This document shows positions 22,767 through 31,872 of a DNA stretch of 48,297 bases, piece after piece (positions within the stretch are counted from its first letter, which is position 1; each line of letters begins with the position of its first letter). The stretch covers positions 1-48,297 of the forward strand of contig JBKCXU010000027.1 in NCBI GenBank assembly GCA_046316025.1, given 5' to 3'. This DNA is from JAJTHJ01 sp046316025. GTDB lineage: Bacteria; Pseudomonadota; Gammaproteobacteria; Burkholderiales; Burkholderiaceae_F. The position numbers and the translations under genes were made by a program. The notes under the pieces were generated by a model. It saw nothing but the letters and a program-made list of their open reading frames with translations. It was not told where the DNA came from and did not search any database.

Positions 22767-23455
22767 TGGGAAAGCCGCTCACCGCCGCGATGCTGCTCGC
22801 TTGCTGCGTAGGCGCCCACGCGCAGAACGCAAGCGGTCCTGCTGGCGCGCGCCTGCCGGCCGATGCCGTCATCGAGCGAGAAATCCGAAAGATTGAGCGC
22901 GACCGGAAGGCGCCCTTCGACGCGGCCGCGGCCCAAGGCGGCGCACCGGCACCCTTCCCGAACATCGCAACACCCTCGCCTGCCGGGATCGACCCCGAAG
23001 CGATCGCCCGCCGCTACCGAGAGCGAGCGGAAGCACACATATCGGAAGGCCTGCTGGTCTTCGCCAGCTTGTCAATGCCAGTCGAGTCCCTGCGTAAGGC
23101 GATCGCCGACACCTCGCGCGCCGGTGGCGCCGTCGTCCTGCGCGGATTCAAAGACGGTTCGCTGAAGGCGACTGCCGAGGCGGTCCGCGCTTTGGGCGTC
23201 GACAGTGGTGCGGTGCAGATCAACCCCGCGGCATTCACCAAATACCGGGTGACTTCCGTGCCGGCCGTGGTTCTCGTGCGCAACGACGGCGCCGACGCGG
23301 TGGACGCCGAGGGTTGCGCGCTGCCCGACCGCTACGCGAAGGTGAGCGGCGACGTCGGCCTGGCATACGCGCTCGACGCGATCCGCGCCCGCTCGCCGCA
23401 GTTTCGAGCAATGGCAGCGCGATACGCGCGGCCGCTGCAGGAGGCTCACCGATGA
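22766..23455 (+). CDS. trbC: Pilus assembly protein TrbC (F type)
   Basis: The 229-residue protein starts at the ATG at 22766 (TGATG overlap with traU) and has a signal peptide ending near AHA-QN (about residue 19). The body matches the TrbC_Ftype domain: EGLLVFASLSMPVESLRKAIADTSRAGGAVVLRGFKDGS and FTKYRVTSVPAVVLVRNDG, a thioredoxin-like fold without the CxxC. F TrbC acts with TraW in the periplasm. The traN1 start overlaps its stop. Confidence 0.92.
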   Translation: MGKPLTAAMLLACCVGAHAQNASGPAGARLPADAVIEREIRKIERDRKAPFDAAAAQGGAPAPFPNIATPSPAGIDPEAIARRYRERAEAHISEGLLVFASLSMPVESLRKAIADTSRAGGAVVLRGFKDGSLKATAEAVRALGVDSGAVQINPAAFTKYRVTSVPAVVLVRNDGADAVDAEGCALPDRYAKVSGDVGLAYALDAIRARSPQFRAMAARYARPLQEAHR

Positions 23456-24546
23456 AGTACCTGTTGCCCTGGATTGCAGCTGGCTGCGGCATCGCAGCGA
23501 TCGCACTCGCGCAGGACATCAAGACTCCGGCCGACGCCTTCAGCGCCGGTCAGACCTTCGCCAACGGCACCAAGGGAAAGGATGCGGCAGCCGGCAGCTT
23601 GAACGCCACCGCAGCAGCCGGCAACGTGCCGAAATACAGCACCGATCCACAGGAGAAGAGCATTTTCGGGGCAGGGAAGACGCTGATCGCGCCGGCGGGC
23701 ACCAAGAAGCAGAACGATTGCGTGGGCTACAAGGCTGGCAACGCTTACGACCAGCAAGAGTGCGATGCCGTCAACTACCTGACCAAGATGCCGGGCGAGC
23801 GGCCGAAGTTCGACATCGACAAGACCAAGGACCCGATCCTCGTCGGCTCCAAGACCACCGTGGCCAACCCCGGAACCGTGCCCGGCAGCGGCACATCATC
23901 CTGCAAGGTGGTAACCACCAACGTGCCCGGCACGTACACCTACGAGACGTGCACACAAACGCAGACCTTTCAGGACATTCCCTGCGACAAGGTTCTCACG
24001 GTTAACGCCACGGCGTCCTGCACGCCAGGAAGCTCCTACTACGCCAACGCCGCGGACAACTCTGGCCTGGGCAAGGACGCGTGCGACGGCGGCGACACGA
24101 TCTTCCTGACCTACCAGTGCAGCCAAACGCGCCCGCCTTCGCTGCGCGTGGAAACCAACCAGAAGTACGGCGGCAACTTCGGCTTTAACGTCAGCGCATG
24201 GTCGTTCGACGAGACGCACAACTTCTCCAACTGCCGCGGGCGGTGGAAAGGAACCACAACCTGCGACGGACCGAACTGCACGTCCAACGTGACGATGGAA
24301 ATCTACTTGGGGAGTTCTTTTTGCACGGCCTACGACGAGAACGGCAACAGCTTCAGTTGCTACGACATCGGGCCCGTCGGGTTGCCCGTTTGCGGGGAGA
24401 CCAAGAAGAGCTGCTACGAGACGGTGGACTCTTACTCCCTGTCCGGGACCCTCACCAAGAGCTTTTCGTACACGACCCTCGACATTCAAACGACCGACAC
24501 TTGGGCCAGTAGCTGCGATGCTCTCGAAGCGCGGGTGGCCCAATGA
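23452..24546 (+). CDS. TraN-like mating-pair protein, N-terminal part
   Basis: The 364-residue product has a signal peptide (LLPWIAAGCGIAAIALAQ) and a Cys-rich beta-type body with CTQTQTFQDIPCDKVLTVNATASC, a Gly/Asn-rich central segment and CYDIGPVGLPVCGETKKSCYETVDSYS. This corresponds to the N-terminal and central region of F TraN, the outer-membrane mating-pair stabiliser that contacts the recipient. It ends without the TraN C-terminal domain, which is encoded by the next gene. The two genes overlap by ATGA. The gene lies between trbC and traF, as traN does in F. Confidence 0.8.
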   Translation: MKYLLPWIAAGCGIAAIALAQDIKTPADAFSAGQTFANGTKGKDAAAGSLNATAAAGNVPKYSTDPQEKSIFGAGKTLIAPAGTKKQNDCVGYKAGNAYDQQECDAVNYLTKMPGERPKFDIDKTKDPILVGSKTTVANPGTVPGSGTSSCKVVTTNVPGTYTYETCTQTQTFQDIPCDKVLTVNATASCTPGSSYYANAADNSGLGKDACDGGDTIFLTYQCSQTRPPSLRVETNQKYGGNFGFNVSAWSFDETHNFSNCRGRWKGTTTCDGPNCTSNVTMEIYLGSSFCTAYDENGNSFSCYDIGPVGLPVCGETKKSCYETVDSYSLSGTLTKSFSYTTLDIQTTDTWASSCDALEARVAQ

Positions 24547-25811
24547 CCGCTCGCAGCCTCGCCCAGGCTTTTCTGATCGTCGCGAGCTTGCTTGCAACGG
24601 GCAACGCGCTTAGCCAGGCGGGATCGTGCGAGCAAAAGACCAAGGTTTGCGCCGAACCCAACGAAACTCGGGACATCAACGGCTTTCCCGTCTATCGCGA
24701 CTGCTGGCGCTGGCACTTTGTCTACACCTGCCGCAGTCAGGACACCATCGACGACTGCGCCGAACTGAAGGCACGTGGCTGCGGACAGGTCGGATCGACC
24801 TGCGTGACATGGGCACCTGAAGGCAGCTGTGCAATGTACGAGCAGGCGTACCAGTGTCTGGAAACCCCGGCCAAAACAATAGAGAGCACGGTCTGCGACA
24901 CGACCTTCTGCCAGGACGACAAGGCCGCCTGCTTCGATACGACGCATCCGCCCGACAAGGACTTCGGCATGGCCGCGGCCATGATGGAGGCTACCCGCGA
25001 GGCCGGCATCTACGGCATCGATCCGGACAAGATCGAAATCTTCAAGGGCTACTCCGAAGAGTGCTCGATCAAGGTTGCCGGAGGCACCGAAGTCAAAAGC
25101 TGCTGCGCCCCTTCCGGTGGTGGGGAGAGCTTTACCAACTTCAGCGTCATAGGGGTGACGGCAAAAGCGGCGTACGCCGTGGGCAAAGAAGAACTTAAAG
25201 CTGGTTCGAAGTACGTCTACGACAGCCTGTTTCAAGCCCAGGACTCGACGCTCATTAAGGAAGGTCTGGGGGCAGCCGCGGAGGGTTTGTCCACCGAAGC
25301 CGCGAGCAGCGTTGCAGCGTCTTCGGGAACGAGCTTTGGCGCGTATGGATTCGAGTTCTCTTACTCGGCCGCCGGCGGCTTCGAATTCGTCGGCTTCGAT
25401 CCGTACAGCTTCGCAATCGCTGTGGCTATCCAGCTGATCACCCGCTGGCTGAGCTGCGATCAACCTGAGCAAGTGATGGCGCTCAAACGCGGGCAGCACC
25501 TGTGCTCCCACGTCGAGACCTATTGCTCGAAGAAGCTTCTCGGCGGCTGCATCGAGAAGAAGGAACGCCATTGCTGCTTCAACAGCGTCCTGGCCAAGAT
25601 CATCAACCGGCAGGGACGCGCGCAACTGGGGCTGACGTTGAGCAGCTGCGCGGGCTTTAACCAAACCCAACTGCAGGCGATCGACTTCTCGAAGATCGAC
25701 TTCAGCGAGTTTCTGGCCACCATCGTACCGAAGAACATCACTGCCGGTGAGACGACCAACGACGTCACCGACACCGCCAACAAGAAGTTCAAGGACTACT
25801 ACGGAGGCTGA
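24543..25811 (+). CDS. traN: TraN, C-terminal Cys-rich part, separately exported
   Basis: The 422-residue product starts at the ATG at 24543 with its own signal peptide (AQAFLIVASLLATGNALSQA). It carries the diagnostic C-terminal TraN motifs: CSHVETYCSKKLLGGCIEKK, ERHCCFNSVLAKIINRQGRAQLG and IDFSKIDFSEF. Many cysteines earlier (CEQKTKVCAEP, CYEQAYQC-like spacing) fit an outer-membrane disulfide-bonded protein. F TraN is one polypeptide of 602 residues; here the two halves are separate exported proteins that may assemble together. Confidence in the family is high; the split is discussed in the findings. Confidence 0.92.
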   Translation: MTARSLAQAFLIVASLLATGNALSQAGSCEQKTKVCAEPNETRDINGFPVYRDCWRWHFVYTCRSQDTIDDCAELKARGCGQVGSTCVTWAPEGSCAMYEQAYQCLETPAKTIESTVCDTTFCQDDKAACFDTTHPPDKDFGMAAAMMEATREAGIYGIDPDKIEIFKGYSEECSIKVAGGTEVKSCCAPSGGGESFTNFSVIGVTAKAAYAVGKEELKAGSKYVYDSLFQAQDSTLIKEGLGAAAEGLSTEAASSVAASSGTSFGAYGFEFSYSAAGGFEFVGFDPYSFAIAVAIQLITRWLSCDQPEQVMALKRGQHLCSHVETYCSKKLLGGCIEKKERHCCFNSVLAKIINRQGRAQLGLTLSSCAGFNQTQLQAIDFSKIDFSEFLATIVPKNITAGETTNDVTDTANKKFKDYYGG

Positions 25812-25814
25812 CCG

Positions 25815-26180
25815 ATGCGCATGCTATCCGTTGTTTCCGTTCTTCTTGCGCTCGCTTTCGCGGGCGAAAGTGGGGCGCAGGCGATCTACGCCAATCCGCA
25901 CGATCTGCTGGCCGAGGCGATCAAGACCGGCCGCGCCGGCGGCGTGATGACTGGCGCGGTGGCCGAGCTTTTCTCCAATCAGTTCGGCAGGGCCGGGGCT
26001 TTGCTGGCGACCGCTGAAGTCGTCGCCGATCTGCCGCAACAGGACTGCAAACGCCTGCAGGTGACGTTCACCAAGCGCGACGCAGCGGGCCCGAGAGGCC
26101 GCGGCGACGTGACCATGAAGACCGCCATCAACTACTGCCTGGACGGAGGCCCACCGTCCACCGACGAGGTGCGCCGATGA
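25815..26180 (+). CDS. Small periplasmic protein of the transfer operon (121 aa)
   Basis: Three bases after traN this gene encodes 121 residues with a signal peptide (LLALAFAGESGAQA, cleaved near residue 22). The mature part has two cysteines (QQDCKRL and INYCLDGG) likely to form a disulfide, and a helical first half. I do not recognise the family. Its stop overlaps traF (ATGA). Position between traN and traF suggests an accessory periplasmic assembly factor. The dispersed palindrome is present in its signal-peptide codons. Confidence 0.65.
   Translation: MRMLSVVSVLLALAFAGESGAQAIYANPHDLLAEAIKTGRAGGVMTGAVAELFSNQFGRAGALLATAEVVADLPQQDCKRLQVTFTKRDAAGPRGRGDVTMKTAINYCLDGGPPSTDEVRR
25855..25870. 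promoter_or_regulatory. Dispersed 16-bp palindrome, copy 5
   Basis: CTTTCGCGGGCGAAAG, one centre base from the consensus, lies in the signal-peptide codons of the gene at 25815, 40 bp after its start. This is close to the same relative position as copy 4 in traU. Confidence 0.6.
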
Positions 26181-26971
26181 CTCGCATCGCACTGACCCTG
26201 CTGCTCGCACTTACCGCTTCCGGCGCCAGCGCCCAAGGCACGGGACTGGACTATCCCTCGATCTGGCGCTGCGACGAGCCGCGCTTTAACTGGTACTGCG
26301 ACGACGATCCCGCCGCCAAACCAAAGACCTCGCCGCCCGCGTCACAGCGGGCGACAGGACGAATCGAATTGAAGGACATCAAGACCGCCGCGGAACTGCG
26401 CGAGGAGTTGAAGCGCCGCGAGGATATCGCCGTGATGAATCCGACCGACGCCAATCTCAAGGACTACCTGACCCTGTGGACCGTCGCCCAGGAGAAAGGC
26501 GCGGTGTTCGCCGACAGCTGGCGCCGCGTTGTCTGGCAAACCCCCGAACTGGACTACTCGCTGCGCCGACCCACCAACAACGCCGCGATCAAGACCTTCG
26601 ACGCGCAGCGCGAAGCGCAGGAGGAAAACCAACTCCGCGCGCTCGCCAAGGATCACGGCCTGATCTTCTTTTTCCGGTCGGATTGCCCCTACTGCCACGC
26701 GATGGCACCGGTACTGAAGTCGCTCGCCGCCAAGTACGGCATCGAAGTGCTCGGCGTGACGATCGACGGCGGCGCGCTGCCCGAGTTCCCCAACCCGACC
26801 GACGGGCGCGCGACGGCCGCCGCCTGGGGTGTGGAGCGCGTACCGGCGCTATTCATTGGATCCAAGCAAACCGGCGATCGCGCCGCCATCGGCTTCGGCG
26901 CGATGGCCCTAACCGACATCGTTTCGCGGATTTTCGTACTCACGGGCACCAAGCCCGGCGACAACTTCTAG
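26177..26971 (+). CDS. traF: Pilus assembly protein TraF (thioredoxin-like)
   Basis: The 264-residue protein has a signal peptide (to about ASA-QG, residue 19), an N-terminal region with WRCDEPRFNWYCDDD, a helical linker and a thioredoxin fold with FFFRSDCPYCHAMAP (C170, C173) and the cis-proline segment RVPALFIGS. F TraF lacks the CxxC, but many relatives keep it, so this one may be redox-active. It is a periplasmic pilus assembly factor. Position between traN and traH agrees with F. Confidence 0.92.
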   Translation: MTRIALTLLLALTASGASAQGTGLDYPSIWRCDEPRFNWYCDDDPAAKPKTSPPASQRATGRIELKDIKTAAELREELKRREDIAVMNPTDANLKDYLTLWTVAQEKGAVFADSWRRVVWQTPELDYSLRRPTNNAAIKTFDAQREAQEENQLRALAKDHGLIFFFRSDCPYCHAMAPVLKSLAAKYGIEVLGVTIDGGALPEFPNPTDGRATAAAWGVERVPALFIGSKQTGDRAAIGFGAMALTDIVSRIFVLTGTKPGDNF

Positions 26972-26981
26972 GAGGCCGCCC

Positions 26982-28418
26982 ATGCCGACCCGACTCCCCC
27001 GCTTGCGCTCTCTCGCTGCCGCGGTGACCGTCTGCTTCTACACCGCGTCAGCGAACGCGATGACGATGCAGGAACTCTTCGACAGCGTGAATGCCGCCGG
27101 CAACGTGTCGAGTCCAGCGGTCGTCCAAGGGCAGACGCTGAATATGTACACCGGCGGCAGCATGTTCATGCGGATGCCCAAGCGCACCTACAACGTCGCG
27201 AGCTTCACGCCGCCAAGCTGGGACGCCGGTTGCGGCGGCATCGATCTGTTTCTCGGCGGCTTCAGCTTCATCAACAAGGAGCAGTTCGTCTCCATGCTGC
27301 GCAACATCGGTACCAACGCGCTCGGCTATGGCTTCAAGCTCGCCATCCAGAACCTGTGCCCAACCTGCGACAACGTGATGCAAGCGCTGGAAGCGACTGC
27401 GCGCTTCATGAACCAAATGAACGTTAACAGCTGCGAGACGGCGGTTGGACTGGTCAACGCAGTGAAACCTGACAGTTGGAAGCGTGACGTTCAAAACACC
27501 GCCAAGAACTACGGCGTGGGCTTGGGATCATTCGCTGACGTCACTGATGCATGGACCAAGGTGGCCAACGACTGGGGCAAGGCCGGCGACGAGCTCGAGA
27601 AGATCCCCGATGCAAAACCGGAAGTCAAAGAGGCGCTGCCTGTCGGAAACGTCGTGTGGATCGCGCTGAAAAAGATTGACGGGCTCACCGACGAGTACCG
27701 AATGCTGCTGATGTCCATGATCGGCACAACGGTATTCCCAAAACCAGGAGACTCTGGCGCACCGAAGCCCTACCCGCGTAAAGAAATAACCGTCCAAGCG
27801 TTGATCGGCGGCAACGTGGTCGATGCTGACGGCAAGCCTGTCGGAAAGATCGAACTCCCGATCTGGAAGTGCAGCGAGACAACAGACTGCAGCACGATGA
27901 CCGAGGATGTCCTCAAGGTCGACAGCTTCCGAACGATGGTGCGCACCAAGCTCGACTCCATCATCGACAAGATCGCTGGGCGCGAAGCCTACGCGGACTC
28001 AGCCGAGGTGATGAAGTTTCTCAACGTCACCGACATCCCGGTCTACAAGATGATCGCGGTAGCAACGAGCCTCAACAACACGGGTATCGCCGACAACCTA
28101 CTCAACCGCTACCAGGAACTGCTGGCCGCCAAGTACGCCGAGGTCTACATCCAGCGGGCTGTATCCGACTTACGGGCGGCCTTTGCCAAATACAGCGCTC
28201 AAGCCAGCACGAGTTTGGGGCGAGAACTCGACGAATTGAAGCCCGAATTGAACGTGATCGAAACGCAGGCGAGGCAGGTCTTGGCTACCGCGTACACGCA
28301 GACGATCAGCACCTACAACATCGCCTTGGAGGTTGCGCACATGGAACGCGCCCTGAACGCAAACCTTTCGCAGACATTGCGATCTTCTCTGACCTACGGC
28401 AAGTCGCTCGGGCGCTGA
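26982..28418 (+). CDS. traH: Pilus assembly protein TraH
   Basis: The 478-residue protein starts at 26982 after a TAGGAGG site, with a signal peptide ending near ANA-MT (about residue 26). Hallmarks of TraH are present: YTGGSMFMRMP, FTPPSWDAGCGGIDLFLGGFSFINKEQFVSMLRNIG and LCPTCDNVMQALEATARFMNQMNVNSCE. The C-terminal half is predicted coiled coil. It acts in the periplasm with TraF, TraU and TraW in pilus assembly. It ends 3 bp before traG. Confidence 0.95.
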   Translation: MPTRLPRLRSLAAAVTVCFYTASANAMTMQELFDSVNAAGNVSSPAVVQGQTLNMYTGGSMFMRMPKRTYNVASFTPPSWDAGCGGIDLFLGGFSFINKEQFVSMLRNIGTNALGYGFKLAIQNLCPTCDNVMQALEATARFMNQMNVNSCETAVGLVNAVKPDSWKRDVQNTAKNYGVGLGSFADVTDAWTKVANDWGKAGDELEKIPDAKPEVKEALPVGNVVWIALKKIDGLTDEYRMLLMSMIGTTVFPKPGDSGAPKPYPRKEITVQALIGGNVVDADGKPVGKIELPIWKCSETTDCSTMTEDVLKVDSFRTMVRTKLDSIIDKIAGREAYADSAEVMKFLNVTDIPVYKMIAVATSLNNTGIADNLLNRYQELLAAKYAEVYIQRAVSDLRAAFAKYSAQASTSLGRELDELKPELNVIETQARQVLATAYTQTISTYNIALEVAHMERALNANLSQTLRSSLTYGKSLGR

Positions 28419-28421
28419 CCG

Positions 28422-31400
28422 ATGATCGACGTCGAAATCGCGACGTACTGGAACGTCGAGACGCTTTACTACGTCTTCAACGGCGTGGCGTCCATCATGG
28501 GCGGAGCGGGGTACACCGGGCTGCTGAAGATGGTTTTCCTCTTCGCGCTGACGATCGGCATCTTCGGTTACGCCGGCAACCGCCACTTGGAGCTTTTCAC
28601 GTGGTTTATCCAGGCGCTGATCTTCGTCACTCTGCTGAATCTGCCGATCGCCCGAGTACTCCTCACGGATAAGACGGGGCTCGAGCCGCCACGAACCGTT
28701 GACAACGTGCCCTTCGCGCTGGCCATCGTGGGCCAGACGAGCAACCTTGCTTTCGGTTGGGCAACTCGAACCTACGAGACCGTGTTCGGTGTCCCCGACG
28801 AGCTGGGCCTTCAGAAAGGCGACGTGGCGTTCGGCCATCGCATCCTGAAGAACGTCAACAAGGTCATCATCCGCGACCCGGGGCTGCGCGCCGATCTGAT
28901 GCAGTTTTTCAAGGAATGCACCCTCTACGACATAAAGGACGGCATCCTCACTCCCAACCAGGTGGTAGGAGAGACGGACACGTGGAACACGATCTTTGCG
29001 GACACGAGTCCCGCACGCTTTGTCACCTACAACACGCTCACCGCGACGCCGACGACCGACACGTGCAAAAACGTCGCGGTGATTCTCAAGGACCGCGTCG
29101 ATGCGGGTATCGACGCGGCGCAGACGTTCTACGGGCGCCAGAACTTCAGCCGCGCAGACACCGACGCCACGGCGAGTGCGATGTACGCAGCGGCTGTCGG
29201 TTCCTCCTATGACTGGATCCTCTCCAGCGCCTCGACGGCATCCGACGCGATGAAGCAGGCGATGTTCAACAACATCTGGCGAGACGCCGGCGCGGAACTG
29301 CCAGCCCTGCTAAACGATCCGGGCCGCATTCAGGAGTTGCAAACGATGGCTGGAGCCGCCCAGGCGGCGCGCCAGGCCGACGGCTCGAAAGCTACCTTGT
29401 CGTTACTGGCGCAGGAGACCTTGCCGCATATCCGCAACTGGCTCGAAGCGATCGTCTACGCCCTCTTTCCTATTGTGGTGGTGCTGATGGTCGTCACTTC
29501 CACCGATGGAGCCAAGCGCATCGTCGGCGGCTACATGATGACGCTCGCGTGGCTCGGCATGTGGCCCGTCATGTTCGCTGTGATCAACCACCTGTCGATG
29601 ATGTACTTGAAACACAAGGTGGCCGGTTTGAACCTCGCGCAAGGGGTGCCGTTTCAGTTGTCCGACACCTTCGATGCGACGCTCGGCGACGAACTGTCAG
29701 CGATCGGCTACATGGTGCTGCTGGTGCCGTTTCTCAGCGCCGCGATCATCAAGATGGGGCAAGGCGGGTTTATGGCAGTGGCCGACCGCATGGTGACGGG
29801 AGTCCAAAGCGCCGGCCAGGCTGTCGGCGCGAGCATGGCCGGCGGCAACGTCAGTACGGGCCAGGTTGGGCTGGACACCGCTTCGGTGAACTCGACGGCC
29901 ATGCACAAGTACGACGCCAACTTGGGCCTTGCGGGCGGAGGGGCGACGTTTGGCTACGCCAACGGCAATGTGGGGACCATGGCGCCAAACGGCTCGATGG
30001 CTCTGCAGCAGTTTCAGAATCGCATGCTGACCTCAATGGCGGTCGAGCGAGGGTCGCGTGCGGAGATTTCCCAGGAAACCCACGACACGCAAATTGCCGG
30101 AACCGGGAGCATCGCGCAGCAAAGTCACAGTGAGGGCGCAACCTTCAACAATGTCACGGCGAGGGACGCCACACGGGGCACGGCCCAGGGCGTCACGTCC
30201 GCGGCGAGCATTGTGCGATCCGGCGGGGAACAGGGTACCTACGGCGTCGGACAGAACTTGAGTCGTACCTCCGCGGACAGGTCGACTTTCCAGGCGGCCA
30301 CTGGCGCCCAAGACCAGTTCTACATGGGCGGGCAGGCAGGGGTCGGATACGGCGGCGGTCGCGGCCAGCAGCAGATCGCGGGCAGCGATCCCACCCAGCC
30401 GGGGGCTCCAAGCGCCGGACGAAGTGGCCCACCCACCGAAGCCGGTGAGAAGCGCATTGCCGATGCACTGCGTAAGGGCGGCGCATCGCAGGAAGACATC
30501 GATTCTGCGGTTGCCGGCTACCGGGCTACGCATCAAGCCTCGGTGGGTGAGAGAGGGGCGGGTGCCGCGCGGATGCCGATATCTCGTTTCGGGGCGGGGC
30601 TGAATCTAGGCGCTGTTTCGGCGAAGACGTACTCCGCGTCGCACGGGCGGAGCAAGGAAACCGGCACCCAGCACGGTGAAGAGGAAAGCGCTCGTATTCA
30701 GCAGACCTTCAGCACCACGGGACAACAGGTAGTTGCTGCCAACCAAGCGCAACAGTCCGCTCAATCGAGCCGTACCGGGAGCGACGCGACTCGTTCCACT
30801 TCAGACGCATCCTCACAGACAACGGACGCCACGCGCCGCAGCGAGCATGGCGTGGGCGACCGAGGAAGCCGGTCGAGAAGCGACAGCTTCAGCGTGCATC
30901 GCGACTTGATGGCGGACCCCAACCTACTGGAGAAAGTTGCGGCGCGTAACGGAATGACCGCCGCACGGCTTATGGGTCAAGCGGAGGGACGAATTCTCGC
31001 GATGGTGCGCGACTACGCGGCCGAGAAGGGCGTCGCGACGGCCTCGTCCACGCTGCCGCGTACGACTCTTGGCGGCAATGCTTTGCCAACGGGACGCAGC
31101 GAGCTCGACGAAACCTTTGCTGAGGGTCGAGAAGGATTGGGCGCGAACATCGACGCTCTGCACAGGAAGAATCAGGCACGAACGGGATTCGCTGGAGCAA
31201 CGCCGTTGACGGTCGACACGTCCGTGCCCTCGGTTGTGGTTCAGTCCGAGGGGAGCGTCATGGGTCAACTGAATCCGCAAATCCCTCAAAGCATTCCGGG
31301 CCGCGCGGCAGCGCTGGACGAGAACGTCCAAGCATGGGCCAGCCCCGACAAGAAGCTCGGCGAAGGGCGAGCAAATCCGATGGCTGTCGTCGAAGGTATG

Positions 31401-31613
31401 GAAGGGCGCGACGTGAAAGATACAGTGAAGAAGGCGTGGGACCACGTCACTGGTGGTGACGGCACTGCGGACGGAGAAAAGCTCACGCCGAACATGAGGC
31501 GGGAGACACAAACCGAACTCGCAATAGACGCAGATTCAGCGAAACCCAGCACCGCCGATCCCGCAAAAACATCGACTACACCAGGACGCGAGAATGACAC
31601 AAAAGCGAAGTGA
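28422..31613 (+). CDS. traG: Mating-pair stabilisation and pilus protein TraG
   Basis: The 1063-residue protein has the TraG N-terminal domain with several membrane segments (near 30-75, 345-370 and 425-445 by eye), beginning MIDVEIATYWNVETLYYVFNGVA. A Gly/Ser/Thr/Gln-rich periplasmic region follows, then a C-terminal domain from about residue 820. The N-terminal part serves pilus assembly; the C-terminal part stabilises mating pairs and, in F, is the target recognised by entry exclusion in the recipient. Base use in its last third is less GC-rich than the rest of the operon, matching the minus-strand genes beyond it. It is the last gene of the transfer operon. Confidence 0.93.
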   Translation: MIDVEIATYWNVETLYYVFNGVASIMGGAGYTGLLKMVFLFALTIGIFGYAGNRHLELFTWFIQALIFVTLLNLPIARVLLTDKTGLEPPRTVDNVPFALAIVGQTSNLAFGWATRTYETVFGVPDELGLQKGDVAFGHRILKNVNKVIIRDPGLRADLMQFFKECTLYDIKDGILTPNQVVGETDTWNTIFADTSPARFVTYNTLTATPTTDTCKNVAVILKDRVDAGIDAAQTFYGRQNFSRADTDATASAMYAAAVGSSYDWILSSASTASDAMKQAMFNNIWRDAGAELPALLNDPGRIQELQTMAGAAQAARQADGSKATLSLLAQETLPHIRNWLEAIVYALFPIVVVLMVVTSTDGAKRIVGGYMMTLAWLGMWPVMFAVINHLSMMYLKHKVAGLNLAQGVPFQLSDTFDATLGDELSAIGYMVLLVPFLSAAIIKMGQGGFMAVADRMVTGVQSAGQAVGASMAGGNVSTGQVGLDTASVNSTAMHKYDANLGLAGGGATFGYANGNVGTMAPNGSMALQQFQNRMLTSMAVERGSRAEISQETHDTQIAGTGSIAQQSHSEGATFNNVTARDATRGTAQGVTSAASIVRSGGEQGTYGVGQNLSRTSADRSTFQAATGAQDQFYMGGQAGVGYGGGRGQQQIAGSDPTQPGAPSAGRSGPPTEAGEKRIADALRKGGASQEDIDSAVAGYRATHQASVGERGAGAARMPISRFGAGLNLGAVSAKTYSASHGRSKETGTQHGEEESARIQQTFSTTGQQVVAANQAQQSAQSSRTGSDATRSTSDASSQTTDATRRSEHGVGDRGSRSRSDSFSVHRDLMADPNLLEKVAARNGMTAARLMGQAEGRILAMVRDYAAEKGVATASSTLPRTTLGGNALPTGRSELDETFAEGREGLGANIDALHRKNQARTGFAGATPLTVDTSVPSVVVQSEGSVMGQLNPQIPQSIPGRAAALDENVQAWASPDKKLGEGRANPMAVVEGMEGRDVKDTVKKAWDHVTGGDGTADGEKLTPNMRRETQTELAIDADSAKPSTADPAKTSTTPGRENDTKAK

Positions 31614-31632
31614 CGCACCGGAAGCGAATGCG

Positions 31633-31872
31633 TTAGTACGGATACCACATCGGACCGAACTCGCCGTCGGGCACCACTTCAATCTTTCCGGTCCTCGGGT
31701 TGATCCACGTTTGATATTTGGTCGGGTCGGTTACGCAATCATCGTCGATAGCTTCTCGAAAGCAAGCGAATCCGTCGCTAAGCCACCAAGCGAGTCCAAT
31801 CGGGATACCGAAAACGATAAGCGAACCACCAACAATAGGAATGACGTCCTTGACAAGGGCCGCGATAGTCAT
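31633..31872 (-). CDS. Small inner-membrane protein, candidate entry exclusion
   Basis: The 79-residue protein has one membrane helix (VIPIVGGSLIVFGIPIGLAWWL, about 10-31) and a soluble C-terminal part with two cysteines (FACFREAIDDDCVTD) and KYQTWINPRTGKIEVVPDGEFGPMWYPY. It is transcribed against the transfer operon, converging on traG 19 bp away, and its ATG overlaps the stop of the gene before it. Local base composition is visibly lower in GC. Small single-helix membrane proteins beside traG often act in entry exclusion; that assignment rests on size and position. No sequence family was recognised. Confidence 0.55.
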   Translation of the reverse strand: MTIAALVKDVIPIVGGSLIVFGIPIGLAWWLSDGFACFREAIDDDCVTDPTKYQTWINPRTGKIEVVPDGEFGPMWYPY

